In this document: piece after piece, positions 10,506 to 22,197 of the stretch | How positions within the stretch are numbered: the stretch's first letter is position 1 | Layout of the letters: each line of letters opens with the position of its first letter | NCBI GenBank assembly: GCA_035771165.1 | Contig: JAWNZC010000353.1 | Span: forward strand, 681,501 to 745,500 | DNA length: 64,000 nucleotides | Source of the DNA: Paragorgia papillata | Taxonomy: Eukaryota; Cnidaria; Anthozoa; Scleralcyonacea; Coralliidae | Reading direction: 5' to 3' | Translations under genes and position numbers: made by a program | Notes under the pieces: generated by a model | Seen by the model: only the letters and a program-made list of their open reading frames with translations | What the model was told of the DNA's origin: nothing | Databases searched by the model: none

Positions 10506-11006
10506 ATTGCACCCTCGAAGTGTTGTAACTTGCCTAACCACTTGACTATAAACGATAAAACCTTTACAGACCCTAAAGATATTGATAATTTGTTCAATGA
10601 TCACTTTGCACTAATTAGGGACTGTCTTAAGCTTGAAAATTCTATAGCATCTCTAACTAGGACTACCTTACTAATTTTGTTTCTTCTAAACTACCACCAA
10701 ATACCACGTTTACTATTCCTCCAGATTCAGAAGATTTTGTACTCAATCTGCTGTAACCATTTGTCTGTAACTAAAGCTGCTGGGTTAGACGATGTTAGTG
10801 GTTATTTTCTTAAATTAGGCGCACCATCTATCTCGCCCATCCTAACGAAAATTTATAATCTTGGCATTACCTCAGCCGTTTCTCCTAACTTATGGAACAT
10901 TGCTAAAGATTCCCCCCTATTTAAAGCTGGCTCGCTTTCTGACCGCTCTAACTTTCGTCCTATCTCTGTTTTAGCTATTATTTCAAACATGTTCATGCGC
11001 AAACTG
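10506..11006 (+). pseudogene. non-LTR retrotransposon RT domain, N-terminal half
   Basis: After the inserted element the frame resumes with PSKCCNLPNHLTINDKTF and FNDHFALI. After a damaged stretch it shows KAAGLDDVSGYFLKLGAP, ISPILTKIYNLGITSA and SLSDRSNFRPISVL, the RT0 to RT2 region of APE-type non-LTR RTs. The catalytic FADD block is missing because a mini-MITE junction follows at 11007. It is inactive. Confidence 0.75.
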
Positions 11007-11084
11007 GATTTATAATTAAGAAATCAGATAATAAACGGCACAAACAAAAAATCGCTTATTACCACATTTTTTAATTATAAATTC
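11007..11084. mobile_element. ~78-bp mini-MITE, copy 2 (inverted relative to copy 1)
   Basis: GATTTATAATTAAGAAATCAGATAATAAACGGC through TTATTACCACATTT to TTAATTATAAATTC matches the reverse complement of 8489-8567 with a few differences in the middle. Confidence 0.65.
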
Positions 11085-11099
11085 AACACGAGACTATTG

Positions 11100-11361
11100 G
11101 GTAGTGTTTTACCAGGGGTTACAAACACTCGAGAACAGCAAAATCAGTCGGCCTATTACCTCGTAATTTTCAATGTTCTCTCATCTTTGTAAAACATTTG
11201 AAAACAATAAAAATCACACGGCTTGCAGCATCGTGATTATTCTCTCATGTTTTACAAATACTCGAGAAGAATGAAATACTTGGTTAACGGCCTCGTGATT
11301 TTCATCATCCACTCGTGTTTGTAACCCCTGGTAAAACACTCCCACTTCTTTATGAAATATT
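11100..11361. mobile_element. palindromic MITE, copy 2 (ACCAGGGGTTACAAACAC family)
   Basis: The ends TTTTACCAGGGGTTACAAAC and GTTTGTAACCCCTGGTAAAAC match copy 1 at 7690-7977. Three decayed palindromic subunits lie between them. It directly abuts a mini-MITE of the same family that also neighbours copy 1. Confidence 0.7.
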
Positions 11362-11622
11362 TCTGGAAATTTGCATTGAGAATTAATGTGAAAGTCACAT
11401 CGACGAATGAGAACGGACGCATATAGTCAGAATTCTATAGCATCCGTGCAGGCTATATATAGCCTTTCGCCCACTATGCGTCTCCTATTCCACATAGCTT
11501 ACCTGCAAGCTAGGATAAAAACAACATCGTTTTCGCCAGTTACAGTTTTACAAACAGTACAACAGTAATGTTCTTTTTCCCAGACGAAAGGTAACAATTT
11601 ACAAATTAACATTATAGCTTAC
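11362..11622. other. intergenic or intron
   Basis: No gene is seen. It probably belongs to the intron downstream (minus strand) of the SRCR exon. Confidence 0.4.
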
Positions 11623-11946
11623 TCGATTCGTTGGTACATTGAACACCGGCATCTTTGTGGTGCATACAATTGTGTCTCCCCCATCCTCCATGAGCACAGC
11701 TGGCTAAGGACCGTTCACGTCCTTCACATTTAACGTTATCTAGCCATATTGTTCCATTACCATCCGGAACATCACGACCTCGAAGAGCTGCTCTAGCCCC
11801 TGAAAAGCCAAGTTGTCGACAAACCACGTAAGCATCGATTAAGTCCCAGTTGTTATCACAAATCGTTCCCCATTTTTCATGATAAAATATTTCGACACGT
11901 CCAATACCCGATCTATTAAATGGTCCTTGTAATCGGATGAAAGAAC
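11623..11946 (-). CDS. SRCR-domain exon
   Basis: A single exon of 324 nt (108 codons) encodes nearly a whole scavenger-receptor cysteine-rich domain, an extracellular ligand-binding fold of secreted and receptor proteins. It runs from RLQGPF and GRVEIFYHEKWGTIC through DAYVVCRQLGF and GTIWLDNVKC to GWGRHNCMHHKDAGVQC. I count six cysteines, in the positions used by group A domains. The exon is bounded by a TTTTTCATAG acceptor at 11947 and a GTAAGC donor at 11622, with phase 1 at both ends, which is usual for shuffled extracellular modules. It is most like the exon at 15872-16195. The rest of the protein is not in view. Confidence 0.87.
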
Positions 11947-12044
11947 CTATGAAAAATATTAATAAAATTGAAATGCTTCTATTAAAGATTGAATTACTCG
12001 AAACACTATTGATCGGTCGATAAGTCAACAACTAACAACGACGG

Positions 12045-12150
12045 ACTTTAACTCTTTCCCTTTTCGAATCGGTCTTTAGTATTTTATTCTGGCTAACGCC
12101 AGACGATTTTATTCACCTCTGAGGAAACCCTCGGACAGGAATGAGTTAAT
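12045..12150 (+). repeat. dispersed repeat (GTCTTTAGTATTTTATTCTGGC type)
   Basis: The block contains GTATTTTATTCTGGC, a CTGGC..GCCAG hairpin, GACGATTTTATTCACCT and a GAGTTAATA end. Reverse-oriented copies occur at 15655-15765 and, more diverged, 46495-46575. Confidence 0.6.
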
Positions 12151-12629
12151 ATTCCAGTTTAGTGCAGCTTTCGTCACCTGACATGCACTCAAAACTTTCC
12201 TTGTTGTTTACGTAAAAAGCGCTACAGCCTTGTGTGTCTGCGTAAGCCGTTTTACTTAGTTGCATTGTTCGAGAATGCGGCCTTTTCGAGTTTTGAAACC
12301 AATCTCTCAATTGAAGGTTTTATCTTGTGTTTGGCAACATTTCAGAATTCAAAAACTAACAACTACTTACCATCGGGCAGTATAAATAGATATTTGTTAT
12401 GAATTTGGTTAAACGTTTTTTGACAAACTCTACTCCGCTACTGTATCTTGTGATCGGAGTGCGAATGTTTTCAACCGCAAAACGAGTTTTAGCCTTCTGT
12501 GACATTGGATTTGTTTTGAATTTGCTACGGCATGATTTGTAACATTTTTTTTTGTTTTTGACTTGTACGTGTTTGTTGCCTATTGCTACATGTGCAGTCG
12601 GAATAAGTCGGTACTCGTGCATGGTGTTC

Positions 12630-12812
12630 GGGTAACCGCGGTTTCCCTCTTGCGGTTCACGTAGCGACACCAACCTCACCGCAACCGCACCGCCAGTTAA
12701 CCGCAACCGCACCGATAACTAACCGCCAACTAACCGCCAGTTAACCGCAACCGCACCGCCAACTAACCGCCAACTAACCGCCAGTTAACCGTCAGTTAAC
12801 CGCAACCGCAGT
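12630..12812. repeat. AACCGC/AACTAACCGCC minisatellite
   Basis: Irregular tandem words GTTAACCGC, AACCGCACCGCC and AACTAACCGCC fill most of this stretch. The minus-strand open frame across it and its flank is a by-product of the repeat. Confidence 0.7.
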
Positions 12813-12837
12813 GGTAGGTTATTTCTGAGCGGTACTT

Positions 12838-13800
12838 TATATCACTTTTAAAAGAACAGAAACAAATCAACGTCTACGCATAAAGCAAAACAACGTCTCA
12901 AGAAGAAGGAAACCCGTTAAACCGAAACGCGAAAGGAGGAAAAAGCAATAGTAAAACTTGAAAACCAACGAAGAATTATAGGCCGGCGGAAAATTTAAGT
13001 TTACGGTAAAAATATAGAGCAGCCGCTCTCAGTAATCACGAACATTTAGTAGCAAAACTGTTCGAGTTTCCGTGTTTACATCCTGTCCTTAAAGCATTTT
13101 AAACGTATCCGTTGCATGTCGCTTTGCTTGCCTGTTGTATTTTTTATCTCTGGCTGCCGTCTTAATATCTTCTTTTAAATAGTTTTCTTATTGTAAAACC
13201 ACTTGTGACTTAACGTAGCTTGTCCATAATTTGGCATAAAACTCGGAATGGCCGTAAAACGTACAAATGCTGTTGAAATATTTATTAACATGTAAGGTGA
13301 AAACAGTTTCAGCACTTCATATTTCGAAATGAAAAATTGTTTTTGTTAATAGCAGGAAAGTGAATATAGCTGTAGGTAGTTGTTTGAGTAGTTTTCAATC
13401 AATTCAATGTTTTTGAAAAATGTTTTCAGATATTGTAGCGAGTTTTTTTGTAAATATAGAATGACACGATCGGAAATGGCGGCTGTCGAGGCTCGCGAAA
13501 TACGGGCTGACCCGTATTAGCTACGCATGCGTAGAACGAATATCTTGCGTGTAAACGTCATCAATACACGGCCGACAACTCACTTGAGCCAGCACGCACG
13601 CGAACTGCCCCATGAAAGTGGCCGATTTTCTATGCGATTTCCGATCGTGAAGAACTGCAAAATATAACCTTATAATTACGGCTGCCTCATTACCCAATTT
13701 CCCGGCCCCCAATAGAAAAGAGGGAAAGGGGGGTTCCATTAATGTTTTCTAATCAGGAGGTATTTACAAAAATTCATGTAAAATCGGGCGAGGGGTTGTT
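12838..13800 (+). repeat. ~1-kb dispersed repeat, copy 1
   Basis: The stretch shares a string of blocks, in order, with the reverse complement of 48425-49490. Examples are AAAGAACA...AAATCAACGTCTACG, TAGAGC.GCCGCT, TTCGAGTTTC, ACTTAACGTAGCTTGT, TTTGGCATAAAA and GGGCGAGGGGTTGTTG. No protein is encoded and no terminal repeat was identified. It looks like two old copies of one transposon. Confidence 0.6.
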
Positions 13801-15340
13801 GCATTTATTTATTTATAGTAGACTGAAACTGAAACTGAAACTTTATTTATAGAATGTTAAAATCATCTGGTTAGCAGAAGCCAATCTTACTTAGGGCCCT
13901 CTAAATGGATTACAACTAAGACATAGGTATTGGTTTTACGGAGGAAGGAAAACAGGAGAATACAGTAAAAAATAGGCACGTCCAGGCGTCCATGTATCTA
14001 CTGCGTTTATTGCCTATAGCTACTATGGTAAAAACAATGATGCAACTGTGTATACTTGTAACAACCTTGTATTCATAGCTGAACAAGATTCTTGACAAAA
14101 TTGATGGAATTGTATCTAGTTGTAACAACCTTGTATTCAGATCTAGAGCTGAACAAGATTTTTGACAAAATTGTCTACTGTATGCTCACAGGCCATGCTG
14201 TGTTTTAACTTTGATAAATAACTCAGACTCTCAGAGTAAAGCCAGCAAGGCACAGAAGGCTAATTGCTAACAAATCTACTCATATCTGGCATGAGTTCAA
14301 GCCCGGACAGGTGCATGGTCACCCATTCAAATACTAACTCAAACCAAATGGGCTTTACTCCGGTCCTCAGTGGTGAGAGGCAGTGCACTAATAGCTTGAC
14401 TATTAAAGCTATGGTACTAAAAGCTATAGTCATAAAGTATGGTAGTAAAGCTTTAAGTAGGTCAATGCAATCAAATTAACATAACTATATAACAACTCAC
14501 AAAATTTGACCTACTTGACTAATTTAAGACATTTAAATATTTTGTTACTAGAAGGTAAAGAAAATCGCTTGAGATAACAAGCATCTCGAGTATTACTGCT
14601 GTAAAATTTAATAGTGAATGAAAAAGATGTCCAGCAAATTATGTCATCAAAATTATAAGAGCAACCGTACATTAATTGTTCTTCAAGACATATGCATACA
14701 TGCAGAAAACGGTACAATAAGTGTTTGCACATTCATAACACAGATTTTGCATGACATTGACAGCTGCAGCATACAATTTTACTCCATTAATACTGTATAT
14801 AGACTTGCCAGTTACTGACATTTGACTATTTGTCATCTACATCGACAATATGTTATTTAATAGCATATTTCGCTCGTGGACTACCATAGGTTTTGGGCAC
14901 TGTTGCTTGACCATGAAGCTAACTTTGTTTTCTTCGAAGAAGGTCATCCATTTCTACTCGGCAACGCACAGTCTTGTCAGTTTACGAAGCTCGACCAGAC
15001 ATGTTGGCCATATAAATTGCCTCGTCTGATTATGAAATCGTCCACGCAACGACTCGATTCATTTGCTTTCAAAAACTTTTATCATTATTCCAACAACGTC
15101 TAGTACATCACAATTAAGAATTGACTACGATTCATACTTAAAATACTTACTAAATTTGTAAAAACTTCCTCTTGTTGAATATCCCGCTCCTTGTCAAACA
15201 TCTCGCTCCATTCGACCGTGCTGTCAACAATGACTTACGAAATACTTGGTGTACAGTAGTTATTTTGGCTTCGGTGGTCTGTCCTGAGTCAATCGTTTTA
15301 TTCTATGTTTTGATTGGCTCCGAGGCTTTCTTTTGTTAAC
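13801..15340. other. intergenic or intronic, no gene; short duplications
   Basis: There is a (GAAACT)n-like run at about 13821-13843. A ~68-bp tandem duplication at 14055-14172 repeats TTGTAACAACCTTGTATTCA and GAACAAGATT.TTGACAAAATTG. No exon with credible borders was found; it may be intron of the SRCR gene. Confidence 0.45.
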
Positions 15341-15420
15341 TTACATTACATTACATTACATTACATTACATTACATTACATTACATTACATTACATTACA
15401 TTACATTACATTACATTACA
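15341..15420. repeat. (TTACA)16 microsatellite
   Basis: Sixteen perfect TTACA units in 80 bp. Confidence 0.95.
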
Positions 15421-15654
15421 CGGACGACAGCAATGAATCTACTCGCGCATGCGCAGTAGATACAAAACCCTCAAAGCACAGGAGAGACCAACTAAACTCT
15501 ACTCACACGAGTCTCAAGAAGTCACCCATCCAAGAACTAACCCCGTCCAACCATGCCTAACTTTAGACTCGCCAACCGTGCTCCCCTTTATTAAATTAAT
15601 CCTCATAACAAATTAACTTTGTAGTATTATGTAAATAGTTAGCAGTTTTAATAT

Positions 15655-15765
15655 GTATTAACTCATGTTCCTGACCAAGGTTTCCCAGAGCTAGGTGAAT
15701 AAAATCGTCTGGCGTTTGCCAGAATAAAATACTAAAGACCAATTCGGACATGGAAAATAGTTCAT
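15655..15765 (-). repeat. dispersed repeat, inverted copy of 12045-12150
   Basis: It reads GGTGAATAAAATCGTCTGGC..GCCAGAATAAAATACTAAAGAC, the reverse complement of the 12 kb copy. Each copy lies within a few hundred bases of an SRCR exon, so the repeat may have been carried along when the exon duplicated in inverted order, or may have inserted independently. Confidence 0.6.
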
Positions 15766-15871
15766 TTATTTTAATGTTACGTACACACACGGCTCTTTGA
15801 AAACCAGATGGTGTTGAATAGGCTACCGTGTCAAAATAACTTTAGTTAAAGATTAAAGGAAAATAGCTTAC

Positions 15872-16195
15872 CCGATTCGTTACTACATATGACACCGGCA
15901 TCGTCTTGGTGAATGCAATTGTGTGTTCCCCATCCTCTATGACTACACCCGGCTAAGTACTGTTCACTTCCTGTACAATCAACCTCATCGAGCCATATTG
16001 TTCCATTACCATCAGGAACATCACGACGTTGAAGAGCTGCACTAACTCCGCGATAGCCAATTTGTCGACAAACTACGTAAGCATCGTTAAAGTCCCACTT
16101 GTTCTCACAAACCGTTCCCCATTTTCCTTGGTAAAATATTTCAACACGTCCAATACCAGAGTTCTTTAATGGTCCTTGCAATCTGACGGTAATAC
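15872..16195 (-). CDS. SRCR-domain exon (paralogue of 11623-11946)
   Basis: A second 324-nt, phase 1-1 exon encodes an SRCR domain. Its blocks are VRLQGPLKN, IGRVEIFYQGKWGTVC, DAYVVCRQIGY, RRDVPDGNGTIWLDEVDC, YLAGCSHRGWGTHNC and DAGVICSNES. It has the same six cysteines and length as the 11.8 kb exon and about two-thirds residue identity. The acceptor is a T-run plus AG at 16196-16197 and the donor is GTAAGC at 15871. On the minus strand it lies 5' of the other exon, so both are probably serial domains of one multi-SRCR protein. The frame is intact. Confidence 0.87.
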
Positions 16196-16544
16196 CTAAA
16201 AAAAAATAGTTGTAAATTTAGAATGTATCTTTCTTATAACAAAATTTACTACAAATTATTTATTTATTGATTGATCGATTTTTTTTTACTGTATCCGAAA
16301 GCAGAACACATAACAAAGTCTGACTTATATATAGTGGAACTAATTTATGCAATAGTCTCCCAAACAAGCTGAAAAACGCAAAAACCTTGAATTATTTCAA
16401 CGTTCTTCTCACTGCAACTAGCTTGCGGTATTTTCATTTTTACTTATATATGTAAATATACTATTATTACATATTAATACTTTGTATGGTATATTCTTCA
16501 CGGCTCCATTAACAAAAGGTGCGCATAGCGTACATTTATCTGCG
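16196..16544. other. intron, nothing recognised
   Basis: AT-rich sequence upstream of the SRCR exon with no coding or repeat signal. Confidence 0.4.
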
Positions 16545-18108
16545 CCGAATCCGATAAAAGATAATTAGCTTAATAGAGACTTTCCGAATTTGCTCTAATT
16601 CCTATAAATCAATGGCACAAATGAAATCGTAATGCATTCACTTTTTCCCTTCATATTCAGCCTCGATTTCAAGACATTGTTCGCGCCCATTGAAGCAAAT
16701 TCGAGAAGTGTCCATTAATCCAGTTCAGTGAACGTAATAAGCAAAAGATATGACACGTAAATCCGTTGATAATACATCATTTTCAAAAATTACGCGACTA
16801 GGTCGAAAATATTGCTGTCGACATGTGAGTTTTATGGCAATTCAAAATACTTCATCAATAAAACTTACTTTGTCATTGTATTTAACATTCCTATGGATTG
16901 CATTATAATATGGTTAAATAATTCGCCATTCGATCAGCGTTAACGTCCTCGTTTCATTTTATTCTGACTCAGTTTTTATTGGCGTTATTGATAGCATTTT
17001 GTGACACCACATCGCTATAAAACTCACGTCACGCCACGTGCATGTCAGCTTCCGGTGTCGCGTAATTTTGAAAATGGGCGTAAAAAAGTAAATATCTTGG
17101 GGCAGATCGTGGTTTATTATAACCAACTTACAGCAACCTATTAAAATAGGCAGTCAATGACTACATGTGTGTACTTGCTAATAAACTTGATTGTATTGAA
17201 AATGTAAAAGAACACTACCGGTTCACTTGAGAGATATATATACTTAAGCCTTTAACAGGGAAAGTACACTCCACTCCACAAGCACTCCACTCCACTCCAC
17301 TCCACTCCACTCCACTCCGGACTTCTCCGAATCCGATAAAAGATAATTAGCTTAATAGAGACTTTCCGAATTTGCTCTAATTCCTATAAATCAATGGCAC
17401 AAATGAAATCGTAATGCATTCACTTTTTCCCTTCATATTCAGCCTCGATTTCAAGACATTGTTCGCGCCCATTGAAGCAAATTCGAGAAGTGTCCATTAA
17501 TCCAGTTCAGTGAACGTAATAAGCAAAAGATATGACACGTAAATCCGTTGATAATACATCATTTTCAAAAATTACGCGACTAGGTCGAAAATATTGCTGT
17601 CGACATGTGAGTTTTATGGTAATTCAAAATACTTCATCAATAAAACTTACTTTGTCATTGTATTTAACATTCCTATGGATTGCATTATAATATGGTTAAA
17701 TAATTCGCCATTCGATCAGCGTTAACGTCCTCGTTTCATTTTATTCTGACTCAGTTTTTATTGGCGTTATTGATAGCATTTTGTGACACCACATCGCTAT
17801 AAAACTCACGTCACGCCACGTGCATGTCAGCTTCCGGTGTCGCGTAATTTTGAAAATGGGCGTAAAAAAGTAAATATCTTGGGGCAGATCGTGGTTTATT
17901 ATAACCAACTTACAGCAACCTATTAAAATAGGCAGTCAATGACTACATGTGTGTACTTGCTAATAAACTTGATTGTATTGAAAATGTAAAAGAACACTAC
18001 CGGTTCACTTGAGAGATATATATACTTAAGCCTTTAACAGGGAAAGTACACTCCACTCCACAAGCACTCCACTCCACTCCACTCCACTCCACTCCACTCC
18101 ACTCCACT
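16545..18108. repeat. 782-bp direct tandem duplication (two copies)
   Basis: The block starting CCGAATCCGATAAAAGATAA at 16545 recurs at 17327 and is almost identical base for base (one difference seen is ATGGCAATTC versus ATGGTAATTC). Copy 1 ends in a short ACTCC run (17283-17319) and copy 2 runs into the long one. The duplication is therefore very recent, or an assembly effect. No gene lies in the unit. Confidence 0.9.
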
Positions 18109-18512
18109 CCACTCCACTCCACTCCACTCCACTCCACTCCACTCCACTCCACTCCACTCCACTCCACTCCACTCCACTCCACTCCACTCCACTCCACTCC
18201 ACTCCACTCCACTCCACTCCACTCCACTCCACTCCACTCCACTCCACTCCACTCCACTCCACTCCACTCCACTCCACTCCACTCCACTCCACTCCACTCC
18301 ACTCCACTCCACTCCACTCCACTCCACTCCACTCCACTCCACTCCACTCCACTCCACTCCACTCCACTCCACTCCACTCCACTCCACTCCACAACCACAC
18401 CACTCCACTCCACTCCACTTCACTTCCCTCCCTTCCCTCCAATCCACTCCACTCCACTTCACTCCACTCCACACCACTCCACTCAACACGGCGACACACC
18501 ACCGCAACGCAC
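18049..18512. repeat. (ACTCC)n satellite, ~65 perfect units then imperfect
   Basis: From about 18066 to 18391 the pentamer ACTCC repeats without a break; variants continue to about 18512. The pentamer stays open in all minus frames as a WSGVE polymer, which explains the long frames seen there. Confidence 0.95.
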
Positions 18513-19379
18513 TACACTACACTAAAATAAAGTCTACTTAGCGAGGGTAGCTCAATTACAAAAGCTATTTCTAATTTCTCCTAGCGGATGGTGATAAATC
18601 AACTACATGGATCAACGTTCACTTTATACCAAGAATATTATTTTCTTAATGCGACATTAAACTATTAAATAAACTTATCTCTAGAAGCTTTAATACTTAT
18701 ATATTTTACTCTTTCTGACGCCCTATGATTTTACTCGTTAATCGGAGAACCCTCGCAGAAATTTCCCTCTCGAAGGGTTAATAAGGTTGTTTTCCTGACA
18801 CATATGGCAAGTATCTATAAACTAAATTTAAGAAAATGTAGTTCAAAATTCTGGGATTGTTTGTCCCTTGAAGACGTCTTCATAGAGACGCGTTGGCCCA
18901 TAGACAATCCAGAAGACAGGGACTAGAAACGCCACTGATTTCTCGCGACTCCTTTCGTGACATCCGTGATATGATTTTCAGCACGTAAGAATTATCGGTT
19001 GTCAAGGCAACCGGCTTTAAACCAGAACAAAAACGATAGTAAACATACGCGGTTTATGCAAATTTATTCGAAGACGATACTTTCTATAGAGATTTTTGAA
19101 GTTTACCTGTCAACAGAGATATATTTTCAAGGTATGTACGTTTTTAAATGTTTAATTTTACAGTAAATAGCGATTATAATTCTCGTCTTGTTTTGCTCTT
19201 TGTGTCAAAATGGCGCACGTAACAATCACGCTAGTTAGGTAGAGCTCTTTGGAACCCTGTAACTTTAAACTCAGACTCTCAGTAGCCCTCTCCTTTGGAT
19301 ATTTTGAATCTCTGATGGGATATTTATGAAATTAAAGCAGTTTCAAATTGTCAATCTAGTGTAAAAAGTGCTTTACTTT

Positions 19380-22197
19380 CGTCACTACGTACACGAGTAC
19401 AAGAAAGTCGCCATTGTTGTTGTCGAAGTATGCTCTCAAAAGGAACCCTGTAACTAAAATTTGAAAGAGTTTTAGGACCTTGGAATTAAATATTTAGAAT
19501 AAGAAAATAATTATCAACGGAACTGTCGCTTCTTTATTATCTGTTTAGTTTTCTATTAACCAGAAACTCCCATTGATTGTGCGTGTAGTGTTCACGACTA
19601 CAACAAAGTCTCCATTTTTGTTGTCGAAGGATGCTCTCAATAGGAACCCTGTAACTAAAATTTGAAAGAGTTTTAGGACTTTGTATTTTTATATTTAGAA
19701 TAAGAAAATAATTATCAACGGAACTGTCGCTTCTTTATTATATGTTTAGTTTTCTATTAACCAGAAACTCCCATTGATTGTGCGTGTAGTGTTCACGACT
19801 ACAACAAAGTCGCCATTTTTGTTGTCGAAGGATGCTCTCAATAGGAACCCTGTAACTAAAATTTGAAAGAATTTCAGGACTTTGTATTTTTATATTTAGA
19901 ATAAGAAAAGAATTATCAACGAAACTGTCGCTTCTTTATTATCTGTTTAGTTTTCTATTAACCAGAAACTCCCATTGATTGTGCGTGTAGTGTTCACGAC
20001 TACAACAAAGTCGCCATTTTTGTTGTCGAAGGATGCTCTCAATAGGAACCCTGTAACTAAAATTTGAAAGAGTTTTAGGACTTTGTATTTTTATATTTAG
20101 AATAAGAAAATAATTATCAACGGAACTGTCGCTTCTTTATTATATGTTTAGTTTTCTATTAACCAGAAACTCCCATTGATTGTGCGTGTAGTGTTCACGA
20201 CTACAACAAAGTCGCCATTTTTGTTGTCGAAGGATGCTCTCAATAGGAACCCTGTAACTAAAATTTGAAAGAATTTCAGGACTTTGTATTTTTATATTTA
20301 GAATAAGAAAAGAATTATCAACGGAACTGTCGCTTCATTATTATCTGTTTAGTTTTCTATTAACCAGAAACTCCCATTGATTGTGCGTGTAGTGTTCACG
20401 ACTACAACAAAGTCTCCATTTTTGTTGTCGAAGGATGCTCTCAATAGGAACCCTGTAACTAAAATTTGAAAGAGTTTTAGGACTTTGTATTTTTATATTT
20501 AGAATAAGAAAATAATTATCAACGGAACTGTCGCTTCTTTATTATATGTTTAGTTTTCTATTAACCAGAAACTCCCATTGATTGTGCGTGTAGTGTTCAC
20601 GACTACAACAAAGTCGCCATTTTTGTTGTCGAAGGATGCTCTCAATAGGAACCCTGTAACTAAAATTTGAAAGAATTTCAGGACTTTGTATTTTTATATT
20701 TAGAATAAGAAAAGAATTATCAACGAAACTGTCGCTTCTTTATTATCTGTTTAGTTTTCTATTAACCAGAAACTCCCATTGATTGTGCGTGTAGTGTTCA
20801 CGACTACAACAAAGTCGCCATTTTTGTTGTCGAAGGATGCTCTCAATAGGAACCCTGTAACTAAAATTTGAAAGAGTTTTAGGACTTTGTATTTTTATAT
20901 TTAGAATAAGAAAATAATTATCAACGGAACTGTCGCTTCTTTATTATCTGTTTAGTTTTCTATTAACCAGAAACTCCCATTGATTGTGCGTGTAGTGTTC
21001 ACGACTACAACAAAGTCGCCATTTTTGTTGTCGAAGGATGCTCTCAATAGGAACCCTGTAACTAAAATTTGAAAGAGTTTTAGGATTTTGTATTTTTATA
21101 TTTAGAATAAGAAAATAATTATCAACGGAACTGTCGCTTCTTTATTATATGTTTAGTTTTCTATTAACCAGAAACTCCCATTGATTGTGCGTGTAGTGTT
21201 CACGACTACAACAAAGTCGCCATTTTTGTTGTCGAAGGATGCTCTCAATAGGAACCCTGTAACTAAAATTTGAAAGAATTTCAGGACTTTGTATTTTTAT
21301 ATTTAGAATAAGAAAAGAATTATCAACGGAACTGTCGCTTCATTATTATCTGTTTAGTTTTCTATTAACCAGAAACTCCCATTGATTGTGCGTGTAGTGT
21401 TCACGACTACAACAAAGTCGCCATTTTTGTTGTCGAAGGATGCTCTCAATAGGAACCCTGTAACTAAAATTTGAAAGAATTTCAGGACTTTGTATTTTTA
21501 TATTTAGAATAAGAAAAGAATTATCAACGGAACTGTCGCTTCTTTATTATCTGTTTAGTTTTCTATTAACCAGAAACTCCCATTGATTGTGCGTGTAGTG
21601 TTCACGACTACAACAAAGTCGCCATTTTTGTTGTCGAAGGATGCTCTCAATAGGAACCCTGTAACTAAAATTTGAAAGAATTTCAGGACTTTGTATTTTT
21701 ATATTTAGAATAAGAAAAGAATTATCAACGAAACTGTCGCTTCTTTATTATCTGTTTAGTTTTCTATTAACCAGAAACTCCCATTGATTGTGCGTGTAGT
21801 GTTCACGACTACAACAAAGTCGCCATTTTTGTTGTCGAAGGATGCTCTCAATAGGAACCCTGTAACTAAAATTTGAAAGAATTTCAGGACTTTGTATTTT
21901 TATATTTAGAATAAGAAAAGAATTATCAACGGAACTGTCGCTTCTTTATTATCTGTTTAGTTTTCTATTAACCAGAAACTCCCATTGATTGTGCGTGTAG
22001 TGTTCACGACTACAACAAAGTCGCCATTTTTGTTGTCGAAGGATGCTCTCAATAGGAACCCTGTAACTAAAATTTGAAAGAATTTCAGGACTTTGTATTT
22101 TTATATTTAGAATAAGAAAATAATTATCAACGAAACTGTCGCTTCTGTATTATTTGTATAGTTTTCTATTAACCAGAAACTCCCATTGATTGTGTGT
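19380..22197. repeat. 201-bp satellite, ~14 monomers, dimeric higher-order variants
   Basis: The phrase AGGAACCCTGTAACTAAAAT recurs at 19441, 19642, 19843 and on every 201 bases to 22054. Monomers fall into a type with GAGTTTTAGGA, AAAATAATT and TTATTATATG and a type with GAATTTCAGGA, AAAAGAATT and TTATTATCTG. The two types alternate through the left part, while the right part is mostly the second type. The first monomer and the last are diverged, as expected at array edges, and a still older half-copy starts near 19251. Each monomer contains a hairpin, CGACTACAACAAA...TTTGTTGTCG. Confidence 0.95.

Noticed and set aside
15333..15560. Open frame starting in TTACA repeats
   Set aside because: The start is repeat-derived and the rest has no domain or splice border.
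17997..18507. Three long minus-strand frames of WSGVE repeats
   Set aside because: They are the pentanucleotide ACTCC array read in each frame; no non-repeat coding sequence supports them.
19380..22197. CRISPR-like or rRNA-spacer-like array
   Set aside because: Repeats are contiguous 201-bp monomers with no unique spacers, no cas or rRNA genes, and the setting is eukaryotic.
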